Shown: in pieces, positions 10,479 to 22,125 of the stretch
How the letters are laid out: each line of letters opens with the position of its first letter
Position numbering within the stretch: position 1 is the stretch's first letter
Assembly (NCBI GenBank): GCA_023897205.1
Contig: JAHWDD010000010.1
Span: 2,108,001 to 2,172,000, forward strand
Length of the DNA: 64,000 bases
Reading direction: 5' to 3'
Origin: Exophiala sp. HKRS030
Taxonomy: Eukaryota; Ascomycota; Eurotiomycetes; Chaetothyriales; Herpotrichiellaceae
Translations under genes and position numbers: made by a program
Notes under the pieces: model-generated
Seen by the model: only the letters and a program-made list of their open reading frames with translations
What the model was told of the DNA's origin: nothing
Database searches by the model: none

Positions 10479-11345
10479 TCATACGCCCAGAGTCTTGGTG
10501 GCGTTCCCTACTGCACCGGTTGCACCTTTGCCAACCCCGTCGACGGCACCGGTGACTTTCTTGGTTGCGTCGTTTGAAGCTGCTGGCGTCCTCTTGCGTG
10601 GTGTGGATGAGTTTTGATTGTGATTCTCTTTTCCGTCAGCATGGTGCTGGTGATGTTGCTGATGCTGCTGTTGTGCTCCAGTCGCTGAACCCTTTTCTTT
10701 CTCCTTCTCCTTGTGATTCTGCTGCTGCTGTTCAGCCTTCCTCTCACCTTTTGCAACGTCTAACGCTCCATTGACATCTAATCCATCATCATTCAACGGA
10801 TTGCCACCAACGCCAGGCAAATCACTCAATCCACTAGCCTTAGCGACTCCACCGACCAGATCGGTATGAATGCCCGGCACGTCCTTCTGATTGAACCACT
10901 TGACGATGAAATATGCACCGACACCCCACAGCCAGATGAAAACCGCCGCACCCGTCGTGAAGAATAGAGTCGGCAGGAGAATGATCAGGGCAAAGCCCAG
11001 CGCAACGACCACGAATAGCAACGCACCGATGACGCCGACCAGGATACCCGCGAGAAGCGCAAAGATGAACACCGTGACGGTCATGACGCCGAAGAGCACA
11101 AGCGGTAATCCACTGAGAGCGATTTGCGAGAGCAGAAAGGACGCGAGATATGGTCGTTCCGTGGCGAATTTGGTCAGCCATGCTTTCCACTCTTCGCGTT
11201 TCTCGGGTGGAAAGAATTTGTCTAGCCATGTGCTTCCCAGGTTGGTGAGGTTGTTAATCCCGCCTTGCAGTGCGCCTGTCACCGTGCCGAGACCAGCGCC
11301 GGAAAGCCCACCACCCGCGAGCGATGTCACTGCGTCGGCTGACAT
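10479..11345 (-). CDS. promethin/LDO-family lipid-droplet assembly protein
   Basis: 288 aa from the ATG at 11345; the open frame runs further upstream, but the family-like sequence begins here (MSADAVTSLAGGG). A Gly-rich lead and an amphipathic WLDKFFPPEKREEWKAW segment precede one long hydrophobic block, residues 66-149, made of several Gly-broken stretches. This hairpin-rich block is the hallmark of the promethin family (human LDAF1, yeast Ldo16/Ldo45), which works with seipin at ER sites where lipid droplets form. The C-terminal third is low complexity: Lys/Glu, then poly-Gln/His, then Lys/Thr/Gly repeats, probably disordered. Family assignment rests on layout and local similarity, so homology is likely but not certain. 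Confidence 0.82.
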   Translation of the reverse strand: MSADAVTSLAGGGLSGAGLGTVTGALQGGINNLTNLGSTWLDKFFPPEKREEWKAWLTKFATERPYLASFLLSQIALSGLPLVLFGVMTVTVFIFALLAGILVGVIGALLFVVVALGFALIILLPTLFFTTGAAVFIWLWGVGAYFIVKWFNQKDVPGIHTDLVGGVAKASGLSDLPGVGGNPLNDDGLDVNGALDVAKGERKAEQQQQNHKEKEKEKGSATGAQQQHQQHHQHHADGKENHNQNSSTPRKRTPAASNDATKKVTGAVDGVGKGATGAVGNATKTLGV

Positions 11346-12361
11346 TGTTGTTGTTCCAAGAGGGATGTGGGAGAGAGGTGAAGGGTTGAGGTTTTTTGTC
11401 AGTTGCAATGAGGATGTTGACGCGTGCTCCGGCTTCAAGGTTCCGTCTGGAGAGTGCAACACTGGGCACACCTGTGAATTTTGGGTCGAATCCCAAATTG
11501 CGTGCCCTTGCGTTCAAACAACGTCGTCGTCGTTTTCTTGCTCCAAAGGACCCAAGTGCAGATCCGCAACACCAAACCCAAGGGTCAACGCGTCAATAAA
11601 GACCGTGGTTTAGCTTATTCCCCTCTCGAGTCTCAGAGGATTCACAATCCTCGAATTCGAAATATTCAACTGGAAAAACAAGGTATTGTAAATCACCACG
11701 ATAAAATCGTCAAGTGTGGCACAGCACACGATATTAAAGTCAAAGATTTCAAAAGTGCCATGATGATGGGGCAAGCACAGAATTGACGAAACCTGATTTT
11801 TGGATGTTTGGGGGAGGAGACGATGCAGGTTTGTTTGGCAGTGACGTTTCTTGTGACAGGGATGATGGACTTGATGGGATGGATCATTGATGGAATGATA
11901 GGCATGATGGGTCCTTGATGGCATGGATGGCTTTTGTGTGGCGGTGCGGGTTCCAGGGTTGGATGACTTGGGATTGTGATGCGCTGAATCGATGACATGT
12001 GCGCACGGCCACAAGAGTTTAAAATTACATAAGTTGGTGGAGGGGTTGTCGCCAGCAGTGATTTCTTGTCACCCCAAGGCTGCACTTGACAGGGCAGGAG
12101 AACGTTTCCTCATCTTGAAAGGCCTTTGAACTACGGCACATTACCTTCTCGCACCGATACAAGGCTTTATCATTTATTCGTGCACTTACTCATTCATTCA
12201 TGGAACACAAAACTCTCAGCACTTCCCACATTCTTCGTGCTGAACAAAAGCATCATCGGACATCGCACAGCAACCCCCTCTCTCCGAGAGCTGCAAGTGA
12301 CTCAATATCAACCACAAATTTTGAAGACGGTGTTTCACCACATCAATGGCGATACAAAAGT
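11346..12361. other. upstream region of the promethin gene
   Basis: No gene is apparent. An imperfect GATGG/GATGATGG-rich stretch runs across about 11855-11935. The 60-138 codon frames on both strands are uninformative. Confidence 0.45.
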
Positions 12362-14530
12362 TCAGAACCGGAATCCCTCTAATAATCTTGAAGCCTGGGC
12401 GACATCTTCCATATGTGCATTGTGCATCTTGTTAGTGTCGAGGCCGGCATTGTCGACATCGGGTTTCAGCGACAACTGTTCCAACCAGTTTGTTAAGCCC
12501 AAGACACATAGACTTTCGTTCGAAGGTTCGATCTCGCGCTGAGGTTCGGAATCCAGGAGTTTCTCGGATTGAAGTGACTCTCTGTGGAGATGATCATTGT
12601 CAGCCTCGATGACCACAGATTCGCGCCATTTGGGAATCTGTCCACACAAGGTTGGCTGGGATTGAAACGATGCGACACTGGAGCGAAGAGAGTCAATTAC
12701 TTGTAGATCATTCTCTGCACGAGTCGTCATGCCATCGTAAATCTCCTCAAGTGCGGCTTCATGCTGAGCACGTTGCACTTCGAGCTTGCTCTCGTAGTAC
12801 TCACGCTGTTGCTCTAGTTTCTCGGCAAAGCAGTAATGTAGGTCCTCGACATCAGATCGTAATGCCAGATTGTCATCTCCTCTCTGGACTATGTGGACAC
12901 TTTCGTGAATTGCTCGAGTGCGGCATGCACGACTCAAGTCACTGGTATTATCGGTCAACTCTACCGCTAATTTCAGAGATCGCCTCAGAGCATGATTGTC
13001 TGAAGATATCTTGCTGATCTCGTTGTTGCGGGCAAATAAATCGGCCTGAAGAGTATGAATCATCTTTCTCGACTCCAAGAGTGAGTCCCTTAATGCTGTT
13101 GTAGTGTTGAATGCATCATGGAGTCGAGCCTTGGATTGTCGTAGTGAAGTCGTCATAGAGTCAAGAGCTGTGGCATTCCTCTTGCTCCTAGCTTTTAGCT
13201 TCGCATTCTCCTCCTCGAGGCGACTGCATTCATTTTTCAGGACTTGGGTGTCAGCAATAGTGGCGGTAGATTCATACAACCCACCCTTGTTTGACGCGTG
13301 AGACGGTTGCCGTAGGGCCCGTAGTGTTTTCCTCAAATTGATGCATCGAAGGTTGCTGCTGAAGAGTTGATTGCGCAACTCAAATTCTTTGGCAGCCTTC
13401 TGAACAAGAAAGGTATTCAATCGAAGGACTTCCGATTCTTTCTGTCCAAGCTTTGATCGAAGGTCGATAAGCAGTTTTTGGAGAAGTGCAGACTCTTTAT
13501 CCACTGCTGGGGTTGACGTACGATCTGTATGCGCGGACGATATTGTTGAGCCAACGGAAAATACCCTCGAAACTGATGTCTCGACTGTGCTGCTGCTGAC
13601 ATCGCGACTATACAGTTTCTTTCTTTGCACTATGTGTGGCGGAGCGATTGATCTTTTCATGAGGTCAACGCCGACTGAATATGTGTGCTGATTGAATTTC
13701 GGAAAGACGATTGCGTCGTTGTCTGTAAGGATTGAATCATTTTGCGGACCCTTCAAGCCGAGATGCCGTTTTGTCCCAAGATGTGCATCCATATCTTTGC
13801 AATCAGCTGCTTCTGTGGTACAATCCAGGACCACCGTACTCTTTATCAATCTCAGCATGTGAATCTGGAACGTGGTGCTAAGATGTGCATCGTCGAATGT
13901 TATCAGTCTCATGTCATGTGCCCTACTGTCGAGTAGAACGTTGTAAGTCATTACGTTCTCTCGGAAGAGTATGTGAACTGCTCTCTCTCGATGCTTGGAT
14001 TGGCCCAGGCTACTTCTTACCCGTAATGAGAATCGGAGTGGAGCAGGCAAGCATAGAGGCCCAATGAAAGCGGAGACACATGCAGGATGAGAGGCCTGAA
14101 TTGGTGAAGCAATTGATGAAGCCTGACTATCTGGAGATGAAACAGAGGTTTGTAGATTGGGATATCGATTGGATTCGTTGAGGATTCTCAGTGGCTGGAG
14201 AATGTAGTCTGGCTGAGGAGGCACTAGCCTGAACCTATCCTCATGAACTCGCATTTGATGTTGTCGAGAATTGGAGATATGGCGAACTGTCGATGGTAGT
14301 TCTGAGTATTGATAATGTGTTATACAGGGAGGACTCAAGCTGCCCACATTAACTTCATTGCTGGACCATTCAGTTTCGGTGTAAACAAGGGTATCACCGT
14401 ATTTTCGCGGGTCTTCAGCAAGAGAAATGAAACATCGATGTGGTGGTGTACTAGATGGACAGGCGATTTCACTCGGTGATGTTGGCTGCATATTCAGACG
14501 TACTTGTTCGTCGAAGGTATCATCCGCCAT
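12362..14530 (-). CDS. 722-aa coiled-coil protein of unknown function
   Basis: One uninterrupted frame from the ATG at 14530. The first 330 residues are Ser/Pro/Thr-rich with no domain I recognise. From about residue 345 to 640 the sequence is heptad-like and charged, with segments such as LLQKLLIDLRSKLGQKESEV and RLEEENAKLKARSKRNATAL, so it is predicted to form one or two long coiled coils. The C-terminus is acidic and polar. This layout is common to cytoskeletal, spindle-pole or vesicle-tether scaffolds, but no diagnostic motif supports any of these. The gene is head to head with the SRPK gene across 1.2 kb. Confidence 0.65.
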   Translation of the reverse strand: MADDTFDEQVRLNMQPTSPSEIACPSSTPPHRCFISLAEDPRKYGDTLVYTETEWSSNEVNVGSLSPPCITHYQYSELPSTVRHISNSRQHQMRVHEDRFRLVPPQPDYILQPLRILNESNRYPNLQTSVSSPDSQASSIASPIQASHPACVSAFIGPLCLPAPLRFSLRVRSSLGQSKHRERAVHILFRENVMTYNVLLDSRAHDMRLITFDDAHLSTTFQIHMLRLIKSTVVLDCTTEAADCKDMDAHLGTKRHLGLKGPQNDSILTDNDAIVFPKFNQHTYSVGVDLMKRSIAPPHIVQRKKLYSRDVSSSTVETSVSRVFSVGSTISSAHTDRTSTPAVDKESALLQKLLIDLRSKLGQKESEVLRLNTFLVQKAAKEFELRNQLFSSNLRCINLRKTLRALRQPSHASNKGGLYESTATIADTQVLKNECSRLEEENAKLKARSKRNATALDSMTTSLRQSKARLHDAFNTTTALRDSLLESRKMIHTLQADLFARNNEISKISSDNHALRRSLKLAVELTDNTSDLSRACRTRAIHESVHIVQRGDDNLALRSDVEDLHYCFAEKLEQQREYYESKLEVQRAQHEAALEEIYDGMTTRAENDLQVIDSLRSSVASFQSQPTLCGQIPKWRESVVIEADNDHLHRESLQSEKLLDSEPQREIEPSNESLCVLGLTNWLEQLSLKPDVDNAGLDTNKMHNAHMEDVAQASRLLEGFRF

Positions 14531-15733
14531 CTCGGACGTAGTTGAAGGCTGGTCAGAAGCCTGGTTAGAGTTGCAATGCTTTGGAGATGGATCAGATTCT
14601 CATACTGTGTGTAGTCTTTGTACGTCAGATGGGTTCCAAAGGCGTTTCCAGCGCAAAACAAGTTCACAAATTCCGTGCCAGATCATTGGAAGAATATGGC
14701 AACAAAGCAGAGATCCTTCAGCTACTATGATGCCTGACGCCAGGTTTGATAGAGAGCAAGGAACGACCGTAGAAGTCTTTCAAGACGAGGAAAACATGCC
14801 TGGACCAACATTCCTTGAGGCAGTGTATTCACTATAACTCACCGTTGACAAACATCCACCCCAATAACAACAAAGGTCATCTTCACGCACATGGAAGTTT
14901 TGAGCAGGCCAGAGTCGCAATACTATCATGATAGACCATGTCAACGCATGAATGGTAGATGTTGGCTATTGGTGAGGATCTCTTTTGTGAAGAACGATCT
15001 CATTGGATGTTGATGCCTTCCCAATTGCTATCACAAGTCACAAATCAGGTACATTTAGACCGGAGATGAGATGTGAAGACAACTGCGACGACATTCGGCC
15101 AACACCAGTGTGATTCTGTGTAAATGTGTGTTTCATAATTGCTGGAGGCATTTCCCCCGGAGAATGGATCTCCAGTCTGATTGAGACCAGATTGGTAGGT
15201 CGGATAGTACCTACCTCGGTCATCAAAGAAAAGTCAGTAGAACTAGACAACGACTCATATAGGTGGCCTGAAGACAAAGAGTATTGAGTTGAAGGAAGAC
15301 ACAAGCAGAGTTCCCGTTCAATCCTTTTCGAACAGTAACCTTGCCTCCCAGAAGGTCGCTGCATCCTCCCAATCATATTGAATGTGTCTAGTCAGCGATA
15401 GTTATTCATGCAGAAGATATTAAGAAACTCCGACTTGTAAGGCAATCATCGATCTCGAATAAGGGTGGGCTATCACTGTCTTGTGAAGGTGAAGGAGACA
15501 ACAAAAAGTCAACCACGTCAACTCAAAGATCTAACTTAGTGGTTGTCGTTGTTGATTTGCTCCACCATATCTATCCCATACGGACGAGCAAACAGCGAAT
15601 AACCGTAACCAGCCTTGAGCCTCACGTGGCCTCAGTGAGAACTTGCTTCAGTACTTGTAAGCGCCCGCCAAAAAGATGCAATGGAGCTGTGCTAGTAGAT
15701 GTGACCGAAAAAGGAGGCTTTGAGCGGGGCGTA
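14531..15733. other. divergent intergenic region, coiled-coil gene and kinase
   Basis: This is shared upstream DNA of a minus-strand and a plus-strand gene. A CACGTG lies at 15623-15628 in a TCACGTGGC context, 106 bp before the proposed kinase start. No other gene is recognisable. Confidence 0.5.
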
Positions 15734-17239
15734 ATGCAAAGGGCAAGTATACGATGGCGCCAAACCCTGATTCCAATAAAATGCACTCCATGGAAGCGTC
15801 TGCGATGCTCTCCTCAATTCAGAAGCTACTCCCCAATTGGAGGGATGGGTCTCAGACAAAAGAATAGCATAAGGAAAATCGAGGAAGAGACTCTTCCTTT
15901 CTACAGCCCTTCGAATTTCTACCCCACTTACATTGGTGAAGTTCTCGCGTCAAAGTACAGAGTTGTTGGAAAGCTTGGATTTGGTGCCAGCTCGACGGTT
16001 TGGCTCGCCTGGGATTTGGAGTTTGCTTCACGACTCTACTTGTGAAAGACACTGAACTAACCACCAGCCTATAGGAAACAGAATTACCTTGTCGTTAAAA
16101 TCTTTACACGAGACTTGAGTTCAGCCTTGGACCACGAGGTTACGATCTACAAATATCTAAACACGATTGAATCTGACCATCCTGGACGGAAATATGTTCG
16201 CTCCAGCCTTGACAACTTCGAGGCCGAAGGTCCCAATGGCAAGCATCAATGTCTCGTACACCGTCCTCTTTGGCAAAGCCTCAGGGCGCTGCAATACCAA
16301 TACAGCCGGCACAGACTCACGGAGGAGCTTCTTAGACCGGTGCTTTCCTGCGTTATTCGAGCACTGGACTATTTGCACAGCGAATGTCACTTGGTGCATA
16401 CAGGTGTGGAATAGTCTGCGGTTTTCAACATCAAATTAACTCCTAAGCTGATATATGCCTAGATATCAAAGCAAGCAACATTATGCTCGGTCTCGGCGAT
16501 AATTCAGTTCTGGAAGCCTTTGAAAAAGACGAGATAGCCAACCCTAGCCCACGAAATATCTACCCAGACCGCACGGTTTACCAGTCTCGACCCATTGAAA
16601 GGCCAAAGGCGATTGGACTTCCCGTCTTGAGCGACTTTGGCTTAGCTCGATTCGAAGGCGGAAATAGCAACGACGATATTCAGCCAGAAATTTACAGAGC
16701 ACCCGAGGTCTTACTAGACATGGACTGGAGCTACAGTGTTGACATCTGGAACATTGGCACTATGGTATGGTACACCCTGTGCAACGTTAAATCAAATTCA
16801 ACTTGCTTGCTAAAGCCCTTTAGATCTGGGATCTTTTCTACGATAAACATCTGTTTGATGCTTACGACCCGGTCACAAACAAGCTCTCAAATAAATATCA
16901 CATCTCAGAAATGGCAGCATACCTTGGCCCGCGTCCCCGAAGATTTTTGGAAAAGAGTGAGACTAGTTGGAAGTATTTTGACCGATCAGGTAGGTTCACT
17001 TGTTTGAGGAGTCTATTTAGTGTAAACCAAAGACTGAGTTTTTCAATACAGGGCGCCTGATAACCGGAATTGACCTGACCGACAAGCTGTCACTTGAGGC
17101 TAGAGAAGAGCGGTTCGAAGGGGAAAAGAAGGAGCAGTTTCTTAATTTTATCAGGTCAATGTTGCGATGGGATCCAAATGACAGGCTCACCGCTCGTGAG
17201 CTCCTCGATGATCCGTGGTTAAATGACTATAAAATTTGA
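15734..17239 (+). CDS. SRPK-type serine/threonine protein kinase
   Basis: Five exons: 15734-16020, 16075-16403, 16463-16764, 16824-16989 and 17052-17239; 423 aa, introns 54-62 nt. The kinase domain starts with the SRPK lead-in IEEETLPFYSPSNFYPTYIG, then the P-loop GKLGFGASSTVW, the VAIK-equivalent VVKIF, and a Glu in HEVTIYKYL. The catalytic loop is HTDIKASNI, with HTD as in SRPKs, followed by SDFGLAR, an APEVLL segment and D.WN.GTM. All key catalytic residues are present, and the spacer between lobes is short, as in fungal SRPK-like kinases. The residues before the domain are Arg-rich with few acids and resemble a mitochondrial presequence. A later ATG at 15845 would remove most of them. SRPKs phosphorylate Arg-Ser repeats of RNA-binding proteins; the target here is unknown. 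Confidence 0.88.
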
Positions 17240-17427
17240 GAGAGGTTCAAACAGACGGTCACTACCTTCGACTAACAAAGTATATGTTCGTGGACAAAAG
17301 CTTCCCTTTGTGCCATCTTCAAATATGCTTTAGGAGGTCTTCGCCGGATTTGTAAGACGATATTACAGTTCAGATCTCAACTCACTGCCCACATTCTTGG
17401 TTCTGCTGTTCACTCAACAATAAAGGA

Positions 17428-17928
17428 ATGGAGAGAACGTTCAGGCGGCTTGATGGCTCGGACTCTGTTACATACCCATTCTCGATTGTCCCTGATCCAC
17501 CGACGTGGCCAGGTCAGAGCGTAGTCGGGCATGGTCAGGCCCCCAGATCTAGAAAAGCCAAGGCTCGGCTCAGGTACAACAACGCTAAATACAGGCTGTC
17601 CTCACCACTTGATGAGCGGTTATTTAGGTCAACGAAGACCTCCGCTGGGGGTCTGCTTGACTACAATCCGGAGGAAGCAGACCAAGGGTTTCCATTGTGC
17701 GTAATTCGACCACACGCCAGGATAGAGTCCCCGACCAGCAAATTGAATACTCCCAAACGCGACGGCTCTCTGTTGCGCAATGAAGCAGACACAAGGATAT
17801 TCAGCATCCCAATATGTCAACGACGGCGGGTTTCCTCTGAGTTGGATATGCCGGTGCATCTGCGGTGGCCGGTCATCATCGGACAGGCAAGCAGAAGCCG
17901 AAGAGTATCACCTGCGCACCAAGAGTAA
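17428..17928 (+). CDS. hypothetical ORF, 166 codons
   Basis: An ATG-started frame follows the kinase gene by 190 bp. The product would be basic and polar (SRKAKARLRYNNAKYRL and similar), without any domain or membrane segment. Composition is compatible with coding, but there is no homology cue, and the frame may be chance or a decayed gene. Confidence 0.25.
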   Translation: MERTFRRLDGSDSVTYPFSIVPDPPTWPGQSVVGHGQAPRSRKAKARLRYNNAKYRLSSPLDERLFRSTKTSAGGLLDYNPEEADQGFPLCVIRPHARIESPTSKLNTPKRDGSLLRNEADTRIFSIPICQRRRVSSELDMPVHLRWPVIIGQASRSRRVSPAHQE

Positions 17929-19638
17929 ACCCGGGGTGATCATAGGTCGGCCTGCTGGTCGTGAAGCATACACCAGGGGATCATCATCCATGCGATACCA
18001 ACGAGAACCACAGGACACCGCTGCGCAAGGACCCGGCAGAGACGACAAGACGCAAGACAAGACGGCTTCTCAAACTCAAGAAGTAGCATCCTCTCACTGA
18101 CAGGAGTGCATTCTTCAACCCTCCAGGGCGAAATCATTGTGCCTCTGACCGAGAGGTGGGCATAACTACGACACTTAGCCAGCCAACTCTAGACTTGGGG
18201 GCCCTGGAAACAGCAACAGTACCTTCTCCTCAACTAGGTGCAAGATACGAGACTGGGTGACGATGCGTAGATTTATGGGGCAATAGATGGCGGGTTAGAT
18301 ATCCCATGAGATCATGGTCCATAGTGTTCATACTTTTGGACGCCGTCGCCAATTCCAGCGAAGAGTCAAAGGGGATAAAGACTGCTATATCACGTCGGTG
18401 CGCGATTCGCAATATGGGAGAAGTACACAAGGCCATATATAGTTCCCTTGTAGTGTTTCTTATAGCGCTCACTATCTCGAATCACAGAATTACGTCGGGT
18501 GGCCAGTGCCTCTACGATCCTACTGTCTCGCACTATATGCCCGCATTAGGCCCCGATGTATTTTGCTCAGGAAATGCTCAGTGATGCTCAGGCAAAGGCC
18601 AAGTCAGTACCCAGGTCCAAGCGGCCTCCGCTCACCCTGTAGAACGAAGTCGCATATGGCACACCAATTAGATTTTTCATTCTCGAGTAATCTATCTACT
18701 ATATATGGTCACCTAATGGTGGTCGGTGATTTAAATCCAACATTCAAAACTCAGTCGTCTAGATCAGGCTTGGCAGGACGAATGTCGCGCGTTAACCCCA
18801 ACAGGCAGGCAAAGCTACCCAATCGGGCTATTTTGGCGCATGTTCATCGTCGCCCGGTGCTTCCAATCTGCCTTTGTGTCGCTGTGACTGGCCTGTGTGC
18901 CTTGCACGTCTGGCTGGAGTTCGGTGTGTGTGTGTCGCTCCCTCCTCCTCTCCTCCCGCACATTACAGGTATCTTAGAAAAATGACATATGAAGTATGCA
19001 GACCAGACGGTTGATTTGCTACTAGGTACTAATGTACGGAGAAGACGTTGTACTGGGTGAATTAGTGGTGGTGACATATATGGTCGTCTTTGTTTTCGCG
19101 CCGACGTTCTCGTGCGATCGATATCTTCTGAGAGCTCTATATAATCATTCTACTTCAAGACAAAACAAGAGATACATAGTCTTAGATATTCCATGTTCTC
19201 GATCTTTTTCTCCCCACTAACTATAACGCTCACTCACTAACTCTACAATTTCAACGACATATATCCTTGCCAAGAAATTTAAGTTATAATCCTACAACAA
19301 CAACGACAACGACAACGACCACGACAGCTTCTCAACCACCAGGTACAGTAGATATCCTACTATCGAGCGACGAGCGTTGAGCAAGCATCGCCACTGTGGA
19401 TCAACATACCTACCTGACCTGACCGATCTACAACCCTAGATTGTTGATTTACTTCGCTGTGCGGCGCTGTATTTGTTCATTTGATTTATTTCCCTATTTC
19501 TCCAACCTCGACCTCGACCTCGACCTCGATTTCCATCTCCACTGCAGCCTCCAGCCCACGACCAGCCTCACGTCAACCCTCACCCTCACCCTCACCCTCA
19601 CCCAACTCCCAACACCTCTCTCCACCCTACCAGCTACA
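17929..19638. other. 1.7 kb upstream of VMA21, repeats and a TATA-like box
   Basis: No gene is recognised. A TATATAA box lies at 19138-19144, about 500 bp before the VMA21 ATG. The presumed leader contains short tandem repeats: CAACGA-type near 19293-19330, CGACCT at about 19507-19530 and CCCTCA at about 19575-19602. If transcription begins near the TATA box, the mRNA has a long leader. Confidence 0.45.
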
Positions 19639-20416
19639 ATGTCGACAACAACACGACGCACGCAGCCAGTCAACAACGAGAAGACCATCTCTGAAGCCCA
19701 AGGCGGCCCGTCGACGTCGCAGTTGGTCTCGGACACGACGCCCGCTGTGCCCGCGTAAGTCGAATCTTGAAATGATGCCTGATGCCTGATGCCCGATGCC
19801 TGATGCCAACGCTCCGTGCTCCATGTTGTCGTCGTCGTTGTTGTACTCGAGTCTATCTGGAGTATATACAATATCCATGAAGTTTTCCCTCTAGTCTTGA
19901 TTTACTCTTCGGTCGTCCTCCCCTCTCCCCCAACACCCAACATCCAACATCCAACACATCCCCCTTCCTTCTGAGGGTATACTACGCTGTTCTTCTTCCT
20001 CGAGCTCTACTAATGACGTTTTTCTTTATTTCTTCCCGCTTAGACATGTCATCTACAAACTGCTCTTCTTCACAGCGGCCATGGTCTGTGTGCCGATCGG
20101 GTCGTATTTTCTTACGTTGAACACGGTTTTCCGAGGTGAGTTATCTCTTTGATCACAACTCCTTTTTTTTCTTTTCTTTCTTCTTCCTCCTTTCTCTGTT
20201 TCGCATCTCTAGAGAAGACAAAGAAGGATGAATATTGTTACGGTCGGTTTAGAGCTTGAAAACTGATATCCTATTGTGATGATAGGACATGCTTCTTATG
20301 CCGGTGGCTTTGCAGCTGTCATGGCTAATGTTGTCTTGATCGGATATATCATTGCTGCTGTCAAGGAGGATCAATCCGACAAGATTGAAGAGGAAAAGCG
20401 GAAGAAGGGACAATAA
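19639..20416 (+). CDS. VMA21: V-ATPase assembly factor Vma21
   Basis: Exons 19639-19754, 20044-20135 and 20286-20416 encode 112 aa. Introns are long for this locus (289 and 150 nt). Vma21 escorts the assembling V0 sector of the vacuolar proton pump out of the ER. A polar Ser/Thr-rich N-tail of about 40 residues precedes HVIYKLLFFTAAMVCVPIGS, the first membrane helix. After a short loop comes HASYAGGFAAVMANVVLIGY, the second. The C-terminus is charged and ends KKGQ, which fits the KKXX ER-retrieval signal expected for Vma21. Size and two-helix layout match the family exactly. Intron 1 contains a short GATGCCT repeat at about 19772-19805. Confidence 0.95.
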
Positions 20417-20859
20417 GACGTTGAATGATTGACCCTGCATACAGTAAATAAAAATTGATCAACGCTCTGTTGGGTTGGTTGACTTTTATTCATCATCTCC
20501 ATGTCTGCCATGGACAACTAGGAATATTGGATTTAATCGGCACTGTATCAGATTGATCCACCAGCTCTTTGCGAGGCTAGCATCCGACATCAGAGCAACA
20601 GCACACCCCTTCAAAAAATCCCATCAATGATTCCTCATCTCAAATCCATCTCAAAGACCTGAAACCCAGCCACTATCTGCAGTATTACATCAAACATTAA
20701 TCGTCAAGAAGAAGCTCTGTTTGTGAGCTTTATAGTTATGCAAATTTCAACATCCATGCAATCAAGAATGACATGGTCCAACTCCCAATCATGTGTTTCA
20801 AGTACTCGGGGAACCTGTCCCATGTACTCCAGATTCCACCTTTTATTCACTTACAAAAC
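20417..20859. other. tail-to-tail spacer, VMA21 and DUF2406 gene
   Basis: This is 3' sequence of two convergent genes. Nothing else is visible. Confidence 0.5.
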
Positions 20860-22125
20860 TCAGGCTTCACGTTTACTGAACCTGCGTTTAATCCAGCTTT
20901 GTCTTTTGGCTGGAGGTGGTGGGGCACTCGGTGTGGATGATGGACCGTTCAAAGAAATGGGTGTGCGAGTAGGAGGCGAAGCCTTGTTGGCAGATTGCGA
21001 TGCACCTTGTACAGCATCGGAACCGTAAGGATTCTGACCTGAATATGATTGTTGAAGTGGCTGTGGAAATGCAGGTTGATTGAATCGGATATCATTGCTG
21101 TAAGGGTTTTGCACACCATAATCTTCTGGTTTTCGTAAGTGGTGCAATTGATCGTTGGAGCTATTCTGCGAGCTCGGGTTTGTCGATTTACTGTTGTCAT
21201 CTGAGCCTGAGGTCGCAGCATCGTAGGAATGCTGATATGAATGCGCCGAAGTTGGACTATCCTGGTTGTTGAAATGTGGAGGAGGGGCATGTCCATTCTG
21301 ATAGCCATTTTGATAGCCATTATGATAACCATTGTGGCCAGCGTAATATGGATTTGATTGCTGACGAACATTTCGACCATATGCTTGGGCAGAACCGGGT
21401 TCTTCTTCGACCGAGGTTTGAGGTCCAAATCCATAGGAACTATTTCGATAGTATCCACCACCGATGGCAGGACGTTGTTGACGCTGAGGGGAATAACCAT
21501 TGTCTGTGATGCGATCAGTCTCCTGAAGGCCCATGGATGGTAAGATGAACTCACTTGAATAGTAACTAGCTCGACGAGTCATATCATTGTTAAATCCAAC
21601 TGATGAAGGTGCCCTGCTATTGTATGAAGAGCGACGGGAGCTTGTCCCTTCTGCTGCAGCATTGAATGACCGGATGGTGTCTAATGGACGCTCCATGCGG
21701 TAGCGGGTGGGATTTGAGCGATCAGGATCAGCTGTGAAGATTATCAGTACTTGACGCCGAATATCAACATCGTTGGAGTCTCACTAATGACATTTCCTTC
21801 TGTGTCTTTGTGCGTAATTGCTCGCAAGTCCTCGACCGTGGCATGTTCTTGTGCTTGTTCAGCTGAAGAGAGAGAGTCAGCCATGTCATATATGTGAATG
21901 AACAATGCTCTACCTACCAGGTGTAGCTTCATTCAGAGCCTTTGAGGGATCGGCTTTGGTATGTAATCTCTTCTTGTCTTTGGCACTCTCTGTCAACTCG
22001 ATTTTATGACCAGATGCGCTACTACGACGAGATCTGGTCGACGTATAACTCATCGAAGTCTGAGCGCGAGGACGGGCTTCGGGGCCTTGAGGTTGAGGAG
22101 AGATTGCGGTAGACATTGTTGTCAT
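20860..22125 (-). CDS. DUF2406 family protein
   Basis: Three exons read on the minus strand, 22125-21918, 21862-21785 and 21731-20860, give 385 aa; introns are 55 and 53 nt. The conserved N-terminal domain spans all exons: a KIELTE..KDKKRLHTKADP segment, LNEATP, LRAITHKDTEGNVI, then DPDRSNPTRYRMERPLDTIR followed by SFNAAAEG. This is the DUF2406 signature, which includes yeast Epo1-like proteins connected to cell polarity and ER inheritance. The rest is Asn/Tyr/Gln/Ser-rich with a short NGYQNGYQNG repeat, ending in a proline patch and a basic tail (KRQSWIKRRFSKRE). The tail could bind membrane or nucleic acid. The start is uncertain between ATGs at 22125 and 22116. Confidence 0.87.

Noticed and set aside
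11480..11495. GGGTCGAATCCC, similar to a tRNA B box
   Set aside because: No A box, anticodon arm or acceptor stem at the right distance; it is a chance match in the leader of the promethin gene.
19575..19602. CCCTCA repeats as an interstitial telomere
   Set aside because: The usual ascomycete telomere unit is CCCTAA; this is a simple hexamer in the VMA21 leader.
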